Below are positions 17,860 through 26,829 of a DNA stretch of 28,742 bases, one piece after another. Made by a program: the position numbers and the translations under genes. The notes under the pieces were generated by a model that saw only the letters and a program-made list of their open reading frames with translations, did no database searches and was not told the origin of the DNA. Within the stretch, counting starts at the first letter, position 1, and each line of letters starts with the position of its first letter. This DNA comes from Chrysochromulina parva (lineage: Eukaryota > Haptophyta > Prymnesiales > Chrysochromulinaceae): NCBI GenBank assembly GCA_002887195.1, contig PJAB01000368.1, forward strand, positions 1 through 28,742, given 5' to 3'.

Positions 17860-19248
17860 TCACGGTATCGAGGGTATCGACGACTGCGCTGCCGTTGGCG
17901 TGCGCCATTCATCCACACCCTTCGTTGCGATGGGCAGGCATTCAGAGCCAGCTGGCGGTGGCACCGCCTTATAAAGTATCTGATGTCTTTTTGAGCCCAC
18001 GTACGGCTCCGGTCCCACACGCTGGCGCGAAGACCGCACGGACCGTAGGGTGAGGTGCTTGCTGATCGTCCCTGAGATGCTGATCGTCTCAGCGAGGAGG
18101 TACCCAGCGAGGATCTCACTCGCTTTGCGAGCCTTGATGATATTCACTCTGCGGGCGTTGCTCGCCAACGGCGCTGCACATGCTATTGGTGCTGTTTCTC
18201 CCGCCGCTGCTGCTTTTGCGTCAAGGGCGAGAGACTGCCTCCTCATCGAGCTCGTTCGCAAAGATGAGCGTGATGGCATGGTTGTGGTCGATCTGCGCTT
18301 CATGAGCGCCATGGCAAGGCCAGATTCGACGCGTGTAGGCTGGTTCAACTTCGGATCGAACTTTAATGCCTTGAAGCTCCCAGAACTGGGGCTGCTGCTG
18401 CCTTCGCTCGTGGCAGGTGAGGCTGGAGCCGTACGTGAGTTTTGCAGCGCCCGGCTGGATACCGTGGTCTGGAGCAGTCGGCTAGTCATGCTGAGCCCAT
18501 TCATCAGCTTGCGATGACTGCTGACAGTTTTATGGCCCTTGCCTGGCTTAAGCTTCCGGCCAGAACGGGGATCCAGCGACGAAGGCCGGATGTGTGTCGT
18601 GCCCTGCACCGCCTGAAGCACCGCCGCTGCCGTGTCCTCGTTGATGGGTATATACACGATGTCACAGTCGTCCTTCCAGATGCAGCCGTCTGGCGGCGAG
18701 CCTCGTGCGATAATCCAAAAGAGCTTCCACAGGAAGTGGACGTACTCTTCAGCTGACACGCCCAAGGTGTACATGTCGGCGAACTCGAAGATGCAATCCA
18801 TAAAGACCTCCTTGCCCATGCGATCGTCGACCGAATCCTTGGCCCACTCCTCCTCGGCAACAGCAAGCGCGTCGTCCTCGTCCCACTCCTCGACCGTGGC
18901 ACGGTACAGCTTCCGGCTGAGCAGCACGTATGTGTCCTTGGACAGGAGGGCGCAACGCTCAGAGTCGGGCGGCACCTTCTCCCCATTCTGTGTATTCTGT
19001 GCACTGGTCCACCATACTTCGAGGACGCGCGTGACGTCGGGGTTGCGCCGGAGCTGGAGGCGCCGATTGATCATATCGTCCGTGTTGAGAGAGAGCCGGC
19101 CCTGTAGGTGGAATGGCACATTTGCACATTCCGCTGCCTCGAAGACGATGTTGCTCCGTCGGATATTGGTGATCTTCAACCTGAGCTGCGTCAAGTTCTC
19201 CTTGGCCGCATTCCAAGAAGGCAGGGATGTTCGCCGCTCTGAGCTCAT
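17860..19248 (-). CDS. Conserved-looking protist protein, function unknown
   Basis: The frame has 462 residues and starts at ATG 19248. The N-terminal half is well ordered: LSKDTYVLLSRKLYRATVEEWDEDDA at about 103-128, then EEEWAKDSVDDRMGKEVFMDCIFEFADMYTLGVSAEEYVHFLWKLF. This SKDxYxxxxRKLY ... EEW..DS ... F.FADxxT...S.EEYxxFL pattern is one I associate with large families of flagellate protists, several of them ciliary, but I cannot name a Pfam family. An acidic/aromatic tail of the domain (CIWKDDCDIVYIPINED) follows. The C-terminal half is Ser/Arg/Lys-rich and probably disordered and phosphorylated. The last 70 residues look poor and could include unrecognised intron sequence. It is divergent from the isopentenyl phosphate kinase gene. 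Confidence 0.6.
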   Translation of the reverse strand: MSSERRTSLPSWNAAKENLTQLRLKITNIRRSNIVFEAAECANVPFHLQGRLSLNTDDMINRRLQLRRNPDVTRVLEVWWTSAQNTQNGEKVPPDSERCALLSKDTYVLLSRKLYRATVEEWDEDDALAVAEEEWAKDSVDDRMGKEVFMDCIFEFADMYTLGVSAEEYVHFLWKLFWIIARGSPPDGCIWKDDCDIVYIPINEDTAAAVLQAVQGTTHIRPSSLDPRSGRKLKPGKGHKTVSSHRKLMNGLSMTSRLLQTTVSSRALQNSRTAPASPATSEGSSSPSSGSFKALKFDPKLNQPTRVESGLAMALMKRRSTTTMPSRSSLRTSSMRRQSLALDAKAAAAGETAPIACAAPLASNARRVNIIKARKASEILAGYLLAETISISGTISKHLTLRSVRSSRQRVGPEPYVGSKRHQILYKAVPPPAGSECLPIATKGVDEWRTPTAAQSSIPSIP

Positions 19249-19507
19249 GCGAACTTGCGCGACACGGTACTAGTGGGCCCGGCTCATTACCGCGCGCACT
19301 CTCCGCTGTTTACTCGCCATTGGCCAACGAGGAAACTGGCCACTTTTGGGAACAGCTCGGGCGCGGGGCGATGAAACCGCAGGAGATTCTGTACATGATC
19401 AACAACATTGGCTACTGTACAGGTACAGTGCTTGCCTCTTGAAGGAGGTCTCAGAAGATGTGAAGACGTTTCATGAGTTCTCCATACCCTTCACTCACTC
19501 GGATCAC
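19249..19507. promoter_or_regulatory. Divergent intergenic region upstream of isopentenyl phosphate kinase
   Basis: These 259 bases separate two divergent starts. The plus-strand frame is open back into it (to 19346) but without an ATG, so it is treated as leader and promoter. It contains direct repeats of CTGTACA/TGTACAGG around 19390-19425. No TATA box is clear. Confidence 0.35.
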
Positions 19508-20464
19508 ATGAACATGAACGCCTGGTCGTTCTTCCTTGCCGCCACGACGTTGGTTATCGTGCCGTTGGTGGTGCGACACATTCAGCGCGCCTCGCGTCAG
19601 TTGCTGCGAGCGCCATGCGGTTGCAGGTTGATCGTCAAATTAGGCGGATCAGCCATTACCGACAAGAGCTCCTTTGAGACACTAGACAAGCCTGCGCTGG
19701 AGAGCACTGCTTCAGCACTCGCGCATTCGCGATGGGCGAGATCGATGGTGCTTCTGCATGGCGCCGGCTCCTTTGGACATTTTCAAGCGTCGCAGTATGG
19801 CGTGTCGAAAGGCGCGTCCGACCCTCGCTTCTCCTGGCTCGGCTTCGCAGAGACTCGTTCCTCGGTGACTCGCCTCAACTCACTCGTGGTCTCAGCGATG
19901 CTTCGTGCTTCACTGCCCGCTTGCGGGCTGCCATTGTTCCCTCGATGGACCACTCGAGCCAAAAAGTTGCAGCAGGACGGCATCCCAGAGGTGTGTGAAC
20001 TCTTGCGTGCTGGCATCGTGCCGGTGCTTCACGGCGATGCCGTTTTGGACAGTGAACAAGGAAGTGCCGTGCTCTCTGGCGATGCACTCGTGGTAGCTTT
20101 GTGCCAGGCTCTGCGGCCGGAGCGAGTCGTGTTCCTGACCAACGTGGCGGGGGTGTATGATCGACCTCCGGATCAGCCAGGAGCGCGGCTGCTCTCTCGC
20201 ATCGTCTTCGACCGGAGCACGTACGGGGTGCGTGAGCTCTATTTCCGAAGCGAATCTGGCGCGTCGGAGCGTCTCACAGGCGGATTGGCCACCTCCACAG
20301 CGGCGCACGATGTGACCGGCGGCCTTGCCGCGAAGCTTGAGGCCGCTGCGAAATGCGCTGCGTACGGCACGCCCGTGTACATCGTGCAAGTGGGCACAGA
20401 GGACGCCACAGCGGCCCTTACCGGTGAGACCCCGAGAGTATACACCTTGATCGAGGCACATTAG
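19508..20464 (+). CDS. IPK: Isopentenyl phosphate kinase with N-terminal hydrophobic segment
   Basis: The 318-residue protein starts at ATG 19508; the frame extends upstream but has no earlier ATG. It is an amino-acid-kinase fold enzyme that phosphorylates isopentenyl phosphate to IPP with ATP. Signatures are LIVKLGGSAITDK (about residues 41-53, phosphate loop), HGAGSFGH (the final His is the IPK-diagnostic catalytic residue), VLHGDAVLD, SGDALVVALC, VVFLTNVAGVYDRPP and a C-terminal TGGLAAKLEAA. In archaea IPK completes the alternative mevalonate pathway; plants and some algae also have it, where it recycles isopentenyl phosphate. Residues 4-22 (AWSFFLAATTLVIVPLVV) form a hydrophobic segment followed by basic residues, so the enzyme may be membrane-anchored or use this as a signal for ER or plastid. 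That leader is unusual, since IPK is usually soluble. The gene is convergent with the ASCH gene. Confidence 0.87.
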   Translation: MNMNAWSFFLAATTLVIVPLVVRHIQRASRQLLRAPCGCRLIVKLGGSAITDKSSFETLDKPALESTASALAHSRWARSMVLLHGAGSFGHFQASQYGVSKGASDPRFSWLGFAETRSSVTRLNSLVVSAMLRASLPACGLPLFPRWTTRAKKLQQDGIPEVCELLRAGIVPVLHGDAVLDSEQGSAVLSGDALVVALCQALRPERVVFLTNVAGVYDRPPDQPGARLLSRIVFDRSTYGVRELYFRSESGASERLTGGLATSTAAHDVTGGLAAKLEAAAKCAAYGTPVYIVQVGTEDATAALTGETPRVYTLIEAH

Positions 20465-20847
20465 GGGAACCACGTGAGAGAAAGACGGAGAGAGAGGAGA
20501 TCGCGAGACGTTTGAGATTCTTGTGCGCGCATCGAACCAAAGGAACAAAAAGGAACTAGCTCAAACGATAACGGCGGGTGCCGGTGGAGGGGCAACGCGC
20601 CACGCGTCCCCCGTCCTGGGTCGCCAACGAAAAAATCGGCGCCCTCTCCCCTCTGCGCGAGAATTCGCGTCTCTCCGCTCTCGCTTTCTGTTTACTTGGT
20701 TACGTAACATGTTACGTAACCGCGTTACGTAACTGCGTTGCTTAAGCCCACTGGCTGCCTCCGCGAGCCGCGTCCCGGCCACCGGCACCGCCGCGCTCAA
20801 CACGGGAACCGCGGAGCTCGGCGCTGGGGACCGAACTTCAATGATCT
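20465..20847. other. Convergent intergenic region with a TTACGTAA palindrome cluster
   Basis: This is the space between the 3' ends of the IPK (+) and ASCH (-) genes. No ORF is supported. It holds three copies of GTTACGTAAC (20699-20708, 20711-20720 and 20724-20733); the first two form a perfect 24-bp palindrome at 20698-20721. Confidence 0.5.
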
Positions 20848-22251
20848 CTAGCCGCAAAGTAGCGCGACCGCCTGCGCCACGTCGCCACCACATAGCGTGA
20901 GCATCTCGACCGCCTTCGCGCGCTCAAACCCCATCCGCGTCAGGTCCGCAATTCGACTCAAGCACTCGTCCTCCACGAAAATCCTATCATCGACGTCTGC
21001 ATCTGCAAAGACGGCCGCCTCCAAAGCGAGTGCACCAGTGCCGGGCCCCGAGCGAACTGCGGCAACGGATGGCGCGAAATCCATCGCTTGGACCCGTGCC
21101 GCGGCGATCGCATTCTCCTCGGTGACTGAAATGGCGAGGGCTTGTGCGAGCATCCACGCATCCATCGGGTCCTCTTCGGCCAACGCCGAGCCCCGGAGGC
21201 TATCCTGAGCATTTTGCACCAGTTTCCACTGCGCATGAGGTCGTGCTTCCTTGGGCGTGGTTGCGTCCGGCAGCGGCGGCACCGCCTCCGGGGAGTGCCC
21301 TTCCTGGAGCTTGGCAGGCGGATCGGTGTCGTGCACCGCTGGCGGCGGCACAGGTGGCCTCGACGGACCTGGCGAACTACACGACTTCGTCAAGTTCGTC
21401 AAGTTCGGCAGCCCAGGTGGCCTCGATGGGCACGACGTAACCTCGACGTGACCTGACGTAACCCAGGATGGTCTCGACGGACCTGGCGTCCACTGCGACG
21501 GAGGAACGGATGCTGGTGCTGGTGTCGATGGTGCCTCCGATGTGGATCGGCCCAATTGGCTTCCGATCGTTGCGGATTGGAGATCCATGCTTTCGACCAT
21601 GGTGCCACCTGCCACGTGCTGCTTGGCGGCGGCCTGCCGCACAGCTGTTCGTCGCGCGTTTCGCTTCATCGCTTCTGTGGGCTCGCTAGGGCGAAGAGTG
21701 GCGACCGCGTCCGCTGCTGCCGCCTCCGCTGCCTCTCGATGCCCGACCCAGCTGATCGGAGCCTGCGCCGAGGGTCGCACACCATCGCTCTCCCACAGCA
21801 GCGTCGCCAGCTGGCGCTCCAGCTGCCACAGCTTGTGCTGCCCAGGCATTCGCTGCGGTACGACCAGTCGCCGGTGGCCCTCGAACAAGAAGTAGTAGCC
21901 GTTGCCGTGTATGCTTGCCTCTTCGAGAGCGCCGTCAGGCAGAGTCAGCCAGCTCGCGTACGTCTCAGCGCTCACGCAGTCCACGACATTGACGCAGCCC
22001 AGCAGGCACGAGGTCGGATAAGACGAAGGCAGCGTGGGCACGGCTTCTGGATCGCCGCCCGAATAGGTCGCCAGCGACCGGAAGACTGAGGTATGGAAGG
22101 CCTCCATTTCCGAGATTTCCTCCGGAGATGGCTCCTTTGAAGCAGCGTGAATCCACAGCGGCCCACGATAATCAGAGCACCACCCTCGTCCGTCGAGCCG
22201 CTGCAAGCCGTACGCGATCATGGACGCCAGCGGCTGGTGGAATGAGAGCAC
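20848..22251 (-). CDS. ASCH-domain protein with C-terminal UBA domain (ASC-1-related)
   Basis: The frame has 467 residues. The N-terminus is an ASCH domain of the TRIP4/ASC-1 type: LSFHQPLASMIAYGLQRLDGRGW, then GPLWIHAASKEPSPEEISEMEAF, LLGCVNVVDCVS, GYYFLFEGHRRLVVPQ and MPGQHKLWQLE (residues 2 to about 155). ASCH domains bind nucleic acid, and ASC-1 acts in transcription and ribosome quality control. A Pro/Ser-rich, GPSRP-repeating linker follows. The last 40 residues form a UBA domain (LTRMGFERAKAVEMLTLCGGDVAQAVALL), a ubiquitin-binding fold. The opening codon at 22251 is GTG with no ATG before it in frame, so the true start lies in an upstream exon or behind a frameshift. An ATG in another frame at about 22323 encodes a Gly/Arg-rich peptide (GGGGKGASRGRGGRGGRR) that would make a plausible N-terminus. 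Confidence 0.78.
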   Translation of the reverse strand: MLSFHQPLASMIAYGLQRLDGRGWCSDYRGPLWIHAASKEPSPEEISEMEAFHTSVFRSLATYSGGDPEAVPTLPSSYPTSCLLGCVNVVDCVSAETYASWLTLPDGALEEASIHGNGYYFLFEGHRRLVVPQRMPGQHKLWQLERQLATLLWESDGVRPSAQAPISWVGHREAAEAAAADAVATLRPSEPTEAMKRNARRTAVRQAAAKQHVAGGTMVESMDLQSATIGSQLGRSTSEAPSTPAPASVPPSQWTPGPSRPSWVTSGHVEVTSCPSRPPGLPNLTNLTKSCSSPGPSRPPVPPPAVHDTDPPAKLQEGHSPEAVPPLPDATTPKEARPHAQWKLVQNAQDSLRGSALAEEDPMDAWMLAQALAISVTEENAIAAARVQAMDFAPSVAAVRSGPGTGALALEAAVFADADVDDRIFVEDECLSRIADLTRMGFERAKAVEMLTLCGGDVAQAVALLCG

Positions 22252-22635
22252 ACATGTGGGAACTGACGGCGCCCACCTCGGCCGCCACGACCGCGGCTTG
22301 CACCCTTCCCGCCGCCACCCATGAGACTTGAAGAAGCTCCACTTCGATTCTTCGTCAATTTACCGGTTGCCGTCGAGCGCTCGCAAAATCGAGCACCACT
22401 TTCACGTTTCGCTGTTCCAACCACGATGACGCCGACCACGCACACGATGTCCCGGAAGCGCTTCCCGCGGACGCGCGCGCGTGTGGAAGCAAGCCAACAC
22501 ACGACACCACAACCGGCACTAAACCAAATGATGAGTGTTCCTCTATGCAAGCGCCCTACTGCCGCTGAGCACTGCGCCCCACACCTCCGCCCGAGAGCGC
22601 ACCGCGCCACCCTGCCCCGCGCGAGCGTGCGCCGC
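22252..22635. other. Region upstream of the ASCH gene and downstream of the aldolase gene
   Basis: Both neighbours are on the minus strand. The part next to the ASCH gene (about 22260-22325) encodes an RGG-like peptide in another frame and may be its missing N-terminus. The rest shows no supported feature and should hold the ASCH promoter and the aldolase 3' end. Confidence 0.4.
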
Positions 22636-24142
22636 TCAGACGGGCAGCGCGCCCTTGCGGGCTCCCGCCTCGCGGTAGACGCTCGACGCGAGGACGTTCG
22701 AGGGCTCCTTGGAGTCGCCGAGACCCAGGACGCCCACGCATTTGAGGTCCTCGAAGGCCTGCATGAGCCGCTTCGCGCACGCCTTCTCAGCGGCGCGGAT
22801 CGGCATGCGCGGGTCGTAGTACTTCTTGTTCGGCTTGTCGGCACCCTCGGGGTTGCCAATCTGGCCCTGCAGGTAGTCGCGGTTCTCCTTCTCGTACGCC
22901 CTGATGCCGTCCCAGTACGACCACTGCGTGTCCGTGTCGATGTTCATCTTGATCACGCCGTAGCCGATCGACTCGCGGATGTCGTTGATGTCCGAGCCCG
23001 AGCCTCCGTGGAACACAAAGGAGACGGGCATCGAGCCCGGCGGCATGCCAAGCTGCTCGGAGATGTACGCTTGCGAGTTTTTCAAGATCTTGGGGGTGAG
23101 CTTGACATTGCCCGGCGCGTACACGCCGTGCACGTTGCCAAAGGCCGCCGCGATCGTGAACTTGGCGTTGGGCACCTTCATGAGCGCCTTGGTCACCGCC
23201 CACACCTCCTCCGGCTTCGTGTACAGGTCCTCTTGGTTGGCGTCCTCGTTGTTGACGCCATCCTCCTCGCCGCCAGTGATCCCAAGCTCCATCTCCAGAA
23301 GCATGTCCATCTTGGCCATGCGCTCCATGTACTCGACGCAGATGTCGATGTTTTCCTCGAGCGGCTCCTCCGAGAGGTCGAGCATGTGCGACGAGAAGAG
23401 CGGCTCGCCGTGCATCTTGTAGTAGCGCTCGGACGCCGCGAGCATGCCATCCATCCATGGCAGCAGCTTCTTGGCGCAGTGATCGGTGTGGAGCACCACC
23501 GGCACGCCGTACTGCTCAGCCATCGCACGCACGTGATACGCGCCCGACACGGCGCCAGCGATCGCCGCCGTGTAGTCCTTGTTGTCCAGGCCCTTTCCAG
23601 CATAGAACTGTGCGCCACCCGACGAGAATTGGATCATAATGGGCGCATCGGCCTTGCGCGCCGCCTCGAGGCACGCGTTGACGCTCGAGGATGTCACGCA
23701 GTTGACGGCCGGGATCGCATACCTGCGAGCGGCGTCGAGGTCGGATCCACGTCAGATTCGGATCGGCTGCCAAGAACAGCAGTTTGGCGGCGGCGCCACA
23801 GCGCTTCAGGCTGCGCACCCCTTCTCCTTGGCGTCTTTGAGCAGGTCCATGAGGGCCTGGCCGGTGACGACACCGGGGTGCACCGATGGCGGCAGCTTGG
23901 GGTACGACGGGAGGTCGCACTCGCCAACGCACGGGATGCCCATGTCATCGGCGCTGCCAACAGCACACACGAACCACATGAGCCAGTGCGGTAGGAGCAG
24001 GAGGCAGCAGCTAGCACCCGAGGTTCATGACGCCGTTCACATACGCAGTGCCCATCGTGATCGGTCGCGAGCGCGACGTCACCGGCACATGGAGCGCGCT
24101 GGCCGAGCCGAGAAGGACTGCTGATACCAAGAGCTTCTGCAT
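22636..24142 (-). CDS. FBA: Class II (type A) fructose-1,6-bisphosphate aldolase, plastid-type leader (three exons)
   Basis: Exons on the minus strand are 24142-24018, 23953-23819 and 23722-22636; both introns are phase 2 and GT-AG (64 and 96 nt); the product is 448 residues. It is the zinc-dependent aldolase cleaving fructose-1,6-bisphosphate to DHAP and glyceraldehyde-3-phosphate. Signatures are HPGVVTGQALMDLL, YAIPAVNCV (spans intron 2), VVLHTDHC (zinc ligand His), DLSEEPLEENI, ELGITGGEEDGV, AAAFGNVHGVY (zinc His), FVFHGGSGS (zinc His) and KMNIDTDTQW; this is the E. coli FbaA-type subclass. Residues 1-18 (MQKLLVSAVLLGSASALH) are a signal peptide whose end resembles the ASAF motif of bipartite leaders in algae with secondary red plastids, followed by a Ser/Arg-rich transit stretch. 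A role in the Calvin cycle or plastid glycolysis is inferred. Confidence 0.93.
23723..23818 (-). other. Spliceosomal intron 2 of the aldolase gene, 96 nt
   Basis: GG|GTGCGCAGCC ... CGCTCGCAG|GTATGCG. Splicing turns KEKG into KEKGYAIPAVNCV, the conserved N-terminal strand of class II aldolases. It lacks the CTGATGACC motif and has no exon copy at its 5' end, so it serves as an internal contrast to the introner-like introns. Confidence 0.85.
23954..24017 (-). other. Spliceosomal intron 1 of the aldolase gene, 64 nt
   Basis: GG|GTGCTAGCTG ... TTGGCAG|CGCC. It separates the leader from the mature enzyme: MNLG joins to ADDMGIPCVGE. An ordinary GT-AG intron without exon copy or CTGATGACC motif. 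Confidence 0.8.
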
Positions 24143-24222
24143 TGGGAGAGAATAGCGAGATTGCGAGATTCCTGTGGAACATGTGCGATTCTTGCACATT
24201 GAAGAATTCTGCCCGCGCAACC

Positions 24223-24243
24223 GTTCACGTTCACGTTCACGTT
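24223..24243. repeat. GTTCAC triplet repeat in the aldolase leader or promoter
   Basis: Three and a half tandem copies of GTTCAC lie about 80-100 nt upstream of the aldolase ATG (24142, minus strand). On the coding strand they read GTGAAC. A short promoter or leader repeat; no function is known to me. Confidence 0.4.
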
Positions 24244-24438
24244 AAATTGCCATATCGGCAAGACGCACAACCACAGGCCCCGTGGAGACACAACGTGGAG
24301 GGCGCGGCGAGGTGCAATAACCGAAACAACTGCACCAAGTTTGGATGTTGAGGTGCCGAGAGAAGGAAGCGTGGGCTCGGTCAATCTTGACTTGACTTCA
24401 ATGAAAACAGGCTCGCGTCCTTTTTTCGTTGCGAATGC

Positions 24439-26580
24439 ATGCAGTCACATTTTCACATCGCAACTGCCAAGACTCGAGCACCCCAGGGTCACTCCCAAAA
24501 CGCGCCGAGCATGGACGGGAACCTTGACCTTCCCTCGGCATCACGCCTGCCCGCGCCGGAAGCCGCCGCCGCCGCGCCCTTTGCCGCCACGCCCGCCGAC
24601 TCCATCCCCACCGCAGTAAGTACGCCCACGAACCGAGCCGAGATGCAGCCGCCCGCGTTGCTTTCCTCGATCATGGGCCAGCGGCGGGCCGTAGCCGAGA
24701 GCAACGCGATTTCGTGGCGAGATTTGTTCATCACGAACCAAAAGCCACTCGCTGAGCCTTTTGAGCCGGGATGGGGCGATTGCCGCGCCGCATCGCGCCG
24801 GAGAGGTGTGCTCTTTGGTACCGCCGACACGAGCGACAAGCGCCCACCCCTGTACGCACCTCATCGGACATCACGCTCGTCCTTGGCCTCAGCTGGTCCC
24901 CACCGTCTCGAAGGCATCAAGGTACGACGGGATGGTGGGCAGTGGATTCGGACAGCGCGCGTCCCAACCTATGCCGAGACGCGCATTGAGAAGCGAGAGT
25001 ACCTCTCTCTCACTCCGACACAGGCTGCGCTCATTCGCAGCCGCTCGCTAGAGGGGTCTCAAGTGGGCAGCCCGCGCAGCATCGACGTGGTCACCGACGA
25101 GGCGGCTCAGCGACGGGCGACGGGCGACCTGCTGGATGTCGCCACCGGCTCCATGAGCCTCGTGAAGGAGCCGTTGAAGGAACAGCCCATGGCCTCGACC
25201 AAGCCGGCGGTCGCGGCCAAGTCGCCTGCGCTCACGCCACCGCGAGCGATGCGAAGCCACTGCTCCTCGTCCTCCGCGCACACGGCAGCGCTGGTGGCGT
25301 GCGGTTCGCCCAACCTCCATCCGCAGGGAGCCGCTGCGAGCAGCAACGTGCCCGGCCGTAAGCACTGGTATCGTTCCGCCGGCAGCGCACCAGCCGATCA
25401 ACCGACGGCATCGGGCGATGGTGCAGCGAGTCCTTCTCCTTCCAAAGGAGAGGATGGCGAGGGTAGTGGAGCAGCTCGACCGCGCCCATCTCGTCCGTCT
25501 CGCCCGCCGTTGCTCCCCTCAGCCGAACATGGTGCATCCGCCAAAGCGCTGACTTTGGAGGAGGAGAGGAAGAACGAAGAGATCTTCCCAGAGACCTTCG
25601 GTTCGGCTCGTACCCACCCTCGTACCCACCCTACTGGTGCGAGGATGGACGATCCGATGAACCAGCAATGTGCTGATGATCTCGCCTATGTGGGCGACCG
25701 CGAGGGCGTCCTCGATCGGGAAGCAAACGCCGAGGAGACCGCCGAGGAGGCGGCTGAGGAGGCGGCTGAGGAGTTAGCCGAGGAGACGTTGGCAGCCGCC
25801 GGCACGAGGCTGCTCGGCTCGGATAGGCGGATGGCTTCCTGGTCGGTGCCCACCCCGCGCCCTCGCGTCTCGCTCTGCGAGAAGTGCGCCCTTGTTTGGG
25901 TGCGCGAGGGGGCGCCGCGCTTCGACTCCGCCCGAGACTACGTGGCCGATCTGAGGCAGGAGATCCAGCAGGATCCCGAGAAGCACGCGGACGCCAGGGC
26001 GCTGTGTCGCACGATCGCAGCGGCCTTGGACACGTGTATGACCAACCATGCCGAGGCGGCCGCCGAGCAAATGCGGCATTTCTATGCCGCAAGGGCGCAG
26101 GCCACACAAGCACACTTTGCTGGCGTGGCCAAGGCATCGCGCATGTGGTGGGAGGACTTCACTTCAGGGTATTTGGCGGAGCAGCTCACCGAAGCGGTGC
26201 AGGCCCGATGGGAGCAAGACGTGGCCGCCATTCAAGTCTTCCTTGAGGACTTCGTCGTCGACCCTCGGGGCACGCTCCAGGGTTGTTGGTCGGGCGTGTC
26301 CACGGGCGTACGAGCTTACATGCGAGCGCGGGCTATGGGTTGGGCATTTGGAACTACAGATGGACGAGATGAACGAGAACTCGTGGCGCGAGCTCACCAC
26401 GTCGAAACGCTCTCAACCGAAGGCCCCCGGAGTGACGCCGATCCGAACGCCGAGGCCGAGGCTGAAATGGACACCGTTGCAATGGCGGCTGCCGGTGCGG
26501 AGGCCAAGAGCGAGGGCCCTCGGCACGCAGAGGTAGTACATCACACTCAGGGGGAGGAGCTGTGCGTACACAGTCTTTAA
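24439..26580 (+). CDS. Hypothetical protein with helical C-terminal domain, function unknown
   Basis: An intact frame of 713 residues; a second ATG at 24511 (residue 25) is an equally good start. I do not recognise a family. Residues about 75-200 look ordered (AISWRDLFITNQKPLAEPF, GGQWIRTARVPTYAETRIEKREYLSLTPTQAALIRSRSL). A long Ser/Pro/Ala-rich stretch follows, then an acidic repeat (AEETAEEAAEEAAEELAEE) and a helical region at about 475-610: SLCEKCALVWVREGAPRF, RALCRTIAAALDTCMTNHAEAAAEQM, KASRMWWEDFTSGYLAEQL. The end is Glu/Ala-rich. Codon use matches its neighbours. The upstream 40 nt carry the CTTGACTTGACTT motif. A coiled-coil scaffold is possible, but nothing specific supports it. Confidence 0.55.
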   Translation: MQSHFHIATAKTRAPQGHSQNAPSMDGNLDLPSASRLPAPEAAAAAPFAATPADSIPTAVSTPTNRAEMQPPALLSSIMGQRRAVAESNAISWRDLFITNQKPLAEPFEPGWGDCRAASRRRGVLFGTADTSDKRPPLYAPHRTSRSSLASAGPHRLEGIKVRRDGGQWIRTARVPTYAETRIEKREYLSLTPTQAALIRSRSLEGSQVGSPRSIDVVTDEAAQRRATGDLLDVATGSMSLVKEPLKEQPMASTKPAVAAKSPALTPPRAMRSHCSSSSAHTAALVACGSPNLHPQGAAASSNVPGRKHWYRSAGSAPADQPTASGDGAASPSPSKGEDGEGSGAARPRPSRPSRPPLLPSAEHGASAKALTLEEERKNEEIFPETFGSARTHPRTHPTGARMDDPMNQQCADDLAYVGDREGVLDREANAEETAEEAAEEAAEELAEETLAAAGTRLLGSDRRMASWSVPTPRPRVSLCEKCALVWVREGAPRFDSARDYVADLRQEIQQDPEKHADARALCRTIAAALDTCMTNHAEAAAEQMRHFYAARAQATQAHFAGVAKASRMWWEDFTSGYLAEQLTEAVQARWEQDVAAIQVFLEDFVVDPRGTLQGCWSGVSTGVRAYMRARAMGWAFGTTDGRDERELVARAHHVETLSTEGPRSDADPNAEAEAEMDTVAMAAAGAEAKSEGPRHAEVVHHTQGEELCVHSL

Positions 26581-26829
26581 GCACTGTATTCACGGCTATC
26601 TGAGAAAATCCGGTTGTTAAGCACACGGCGCCATACCCGAATACCGGAGCCCTTCACTCCTTGTTTAGTTGCACCGACGACCGAGGATGGTGTTGAAGTG
26701 ATATGCAGTAACATTTCCGCGCGTTGTGAAGATTAGGTCCAAAAGTGAGCTCGAATGCCGAGCGCGCGAAGCCGCTGCATCAGTGCGAGCGCGTCATCGA
26801 CTGTTGGCGCACTCCGAATCTGCCTTGTG
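26581..26829. other. Convergent intergenic region
   Basis: About 250 bases between the 3' ends of the hypothetical gene (+) and the U-box gene (-). It is slightly AT-richer than its surroundings; no ORF, RNA or repeat was recognised. Confidence 0.4.

Noticed and set aside
18050..18120. Possible introner in the 3' part of the gene at 17860-19248 (GCTGATCGTC repeats)
   Set aside because: The only GT-AG pair encloses about 32 nt, too short for an intron, and no exon copy is present.
22321..23994. Long plus-strand frame (557 residues) opposite the aldolase gene
   Set aside because: Antisense shadow of highly conserved aldolase exons; rich in His/Arg/Val with no domain.
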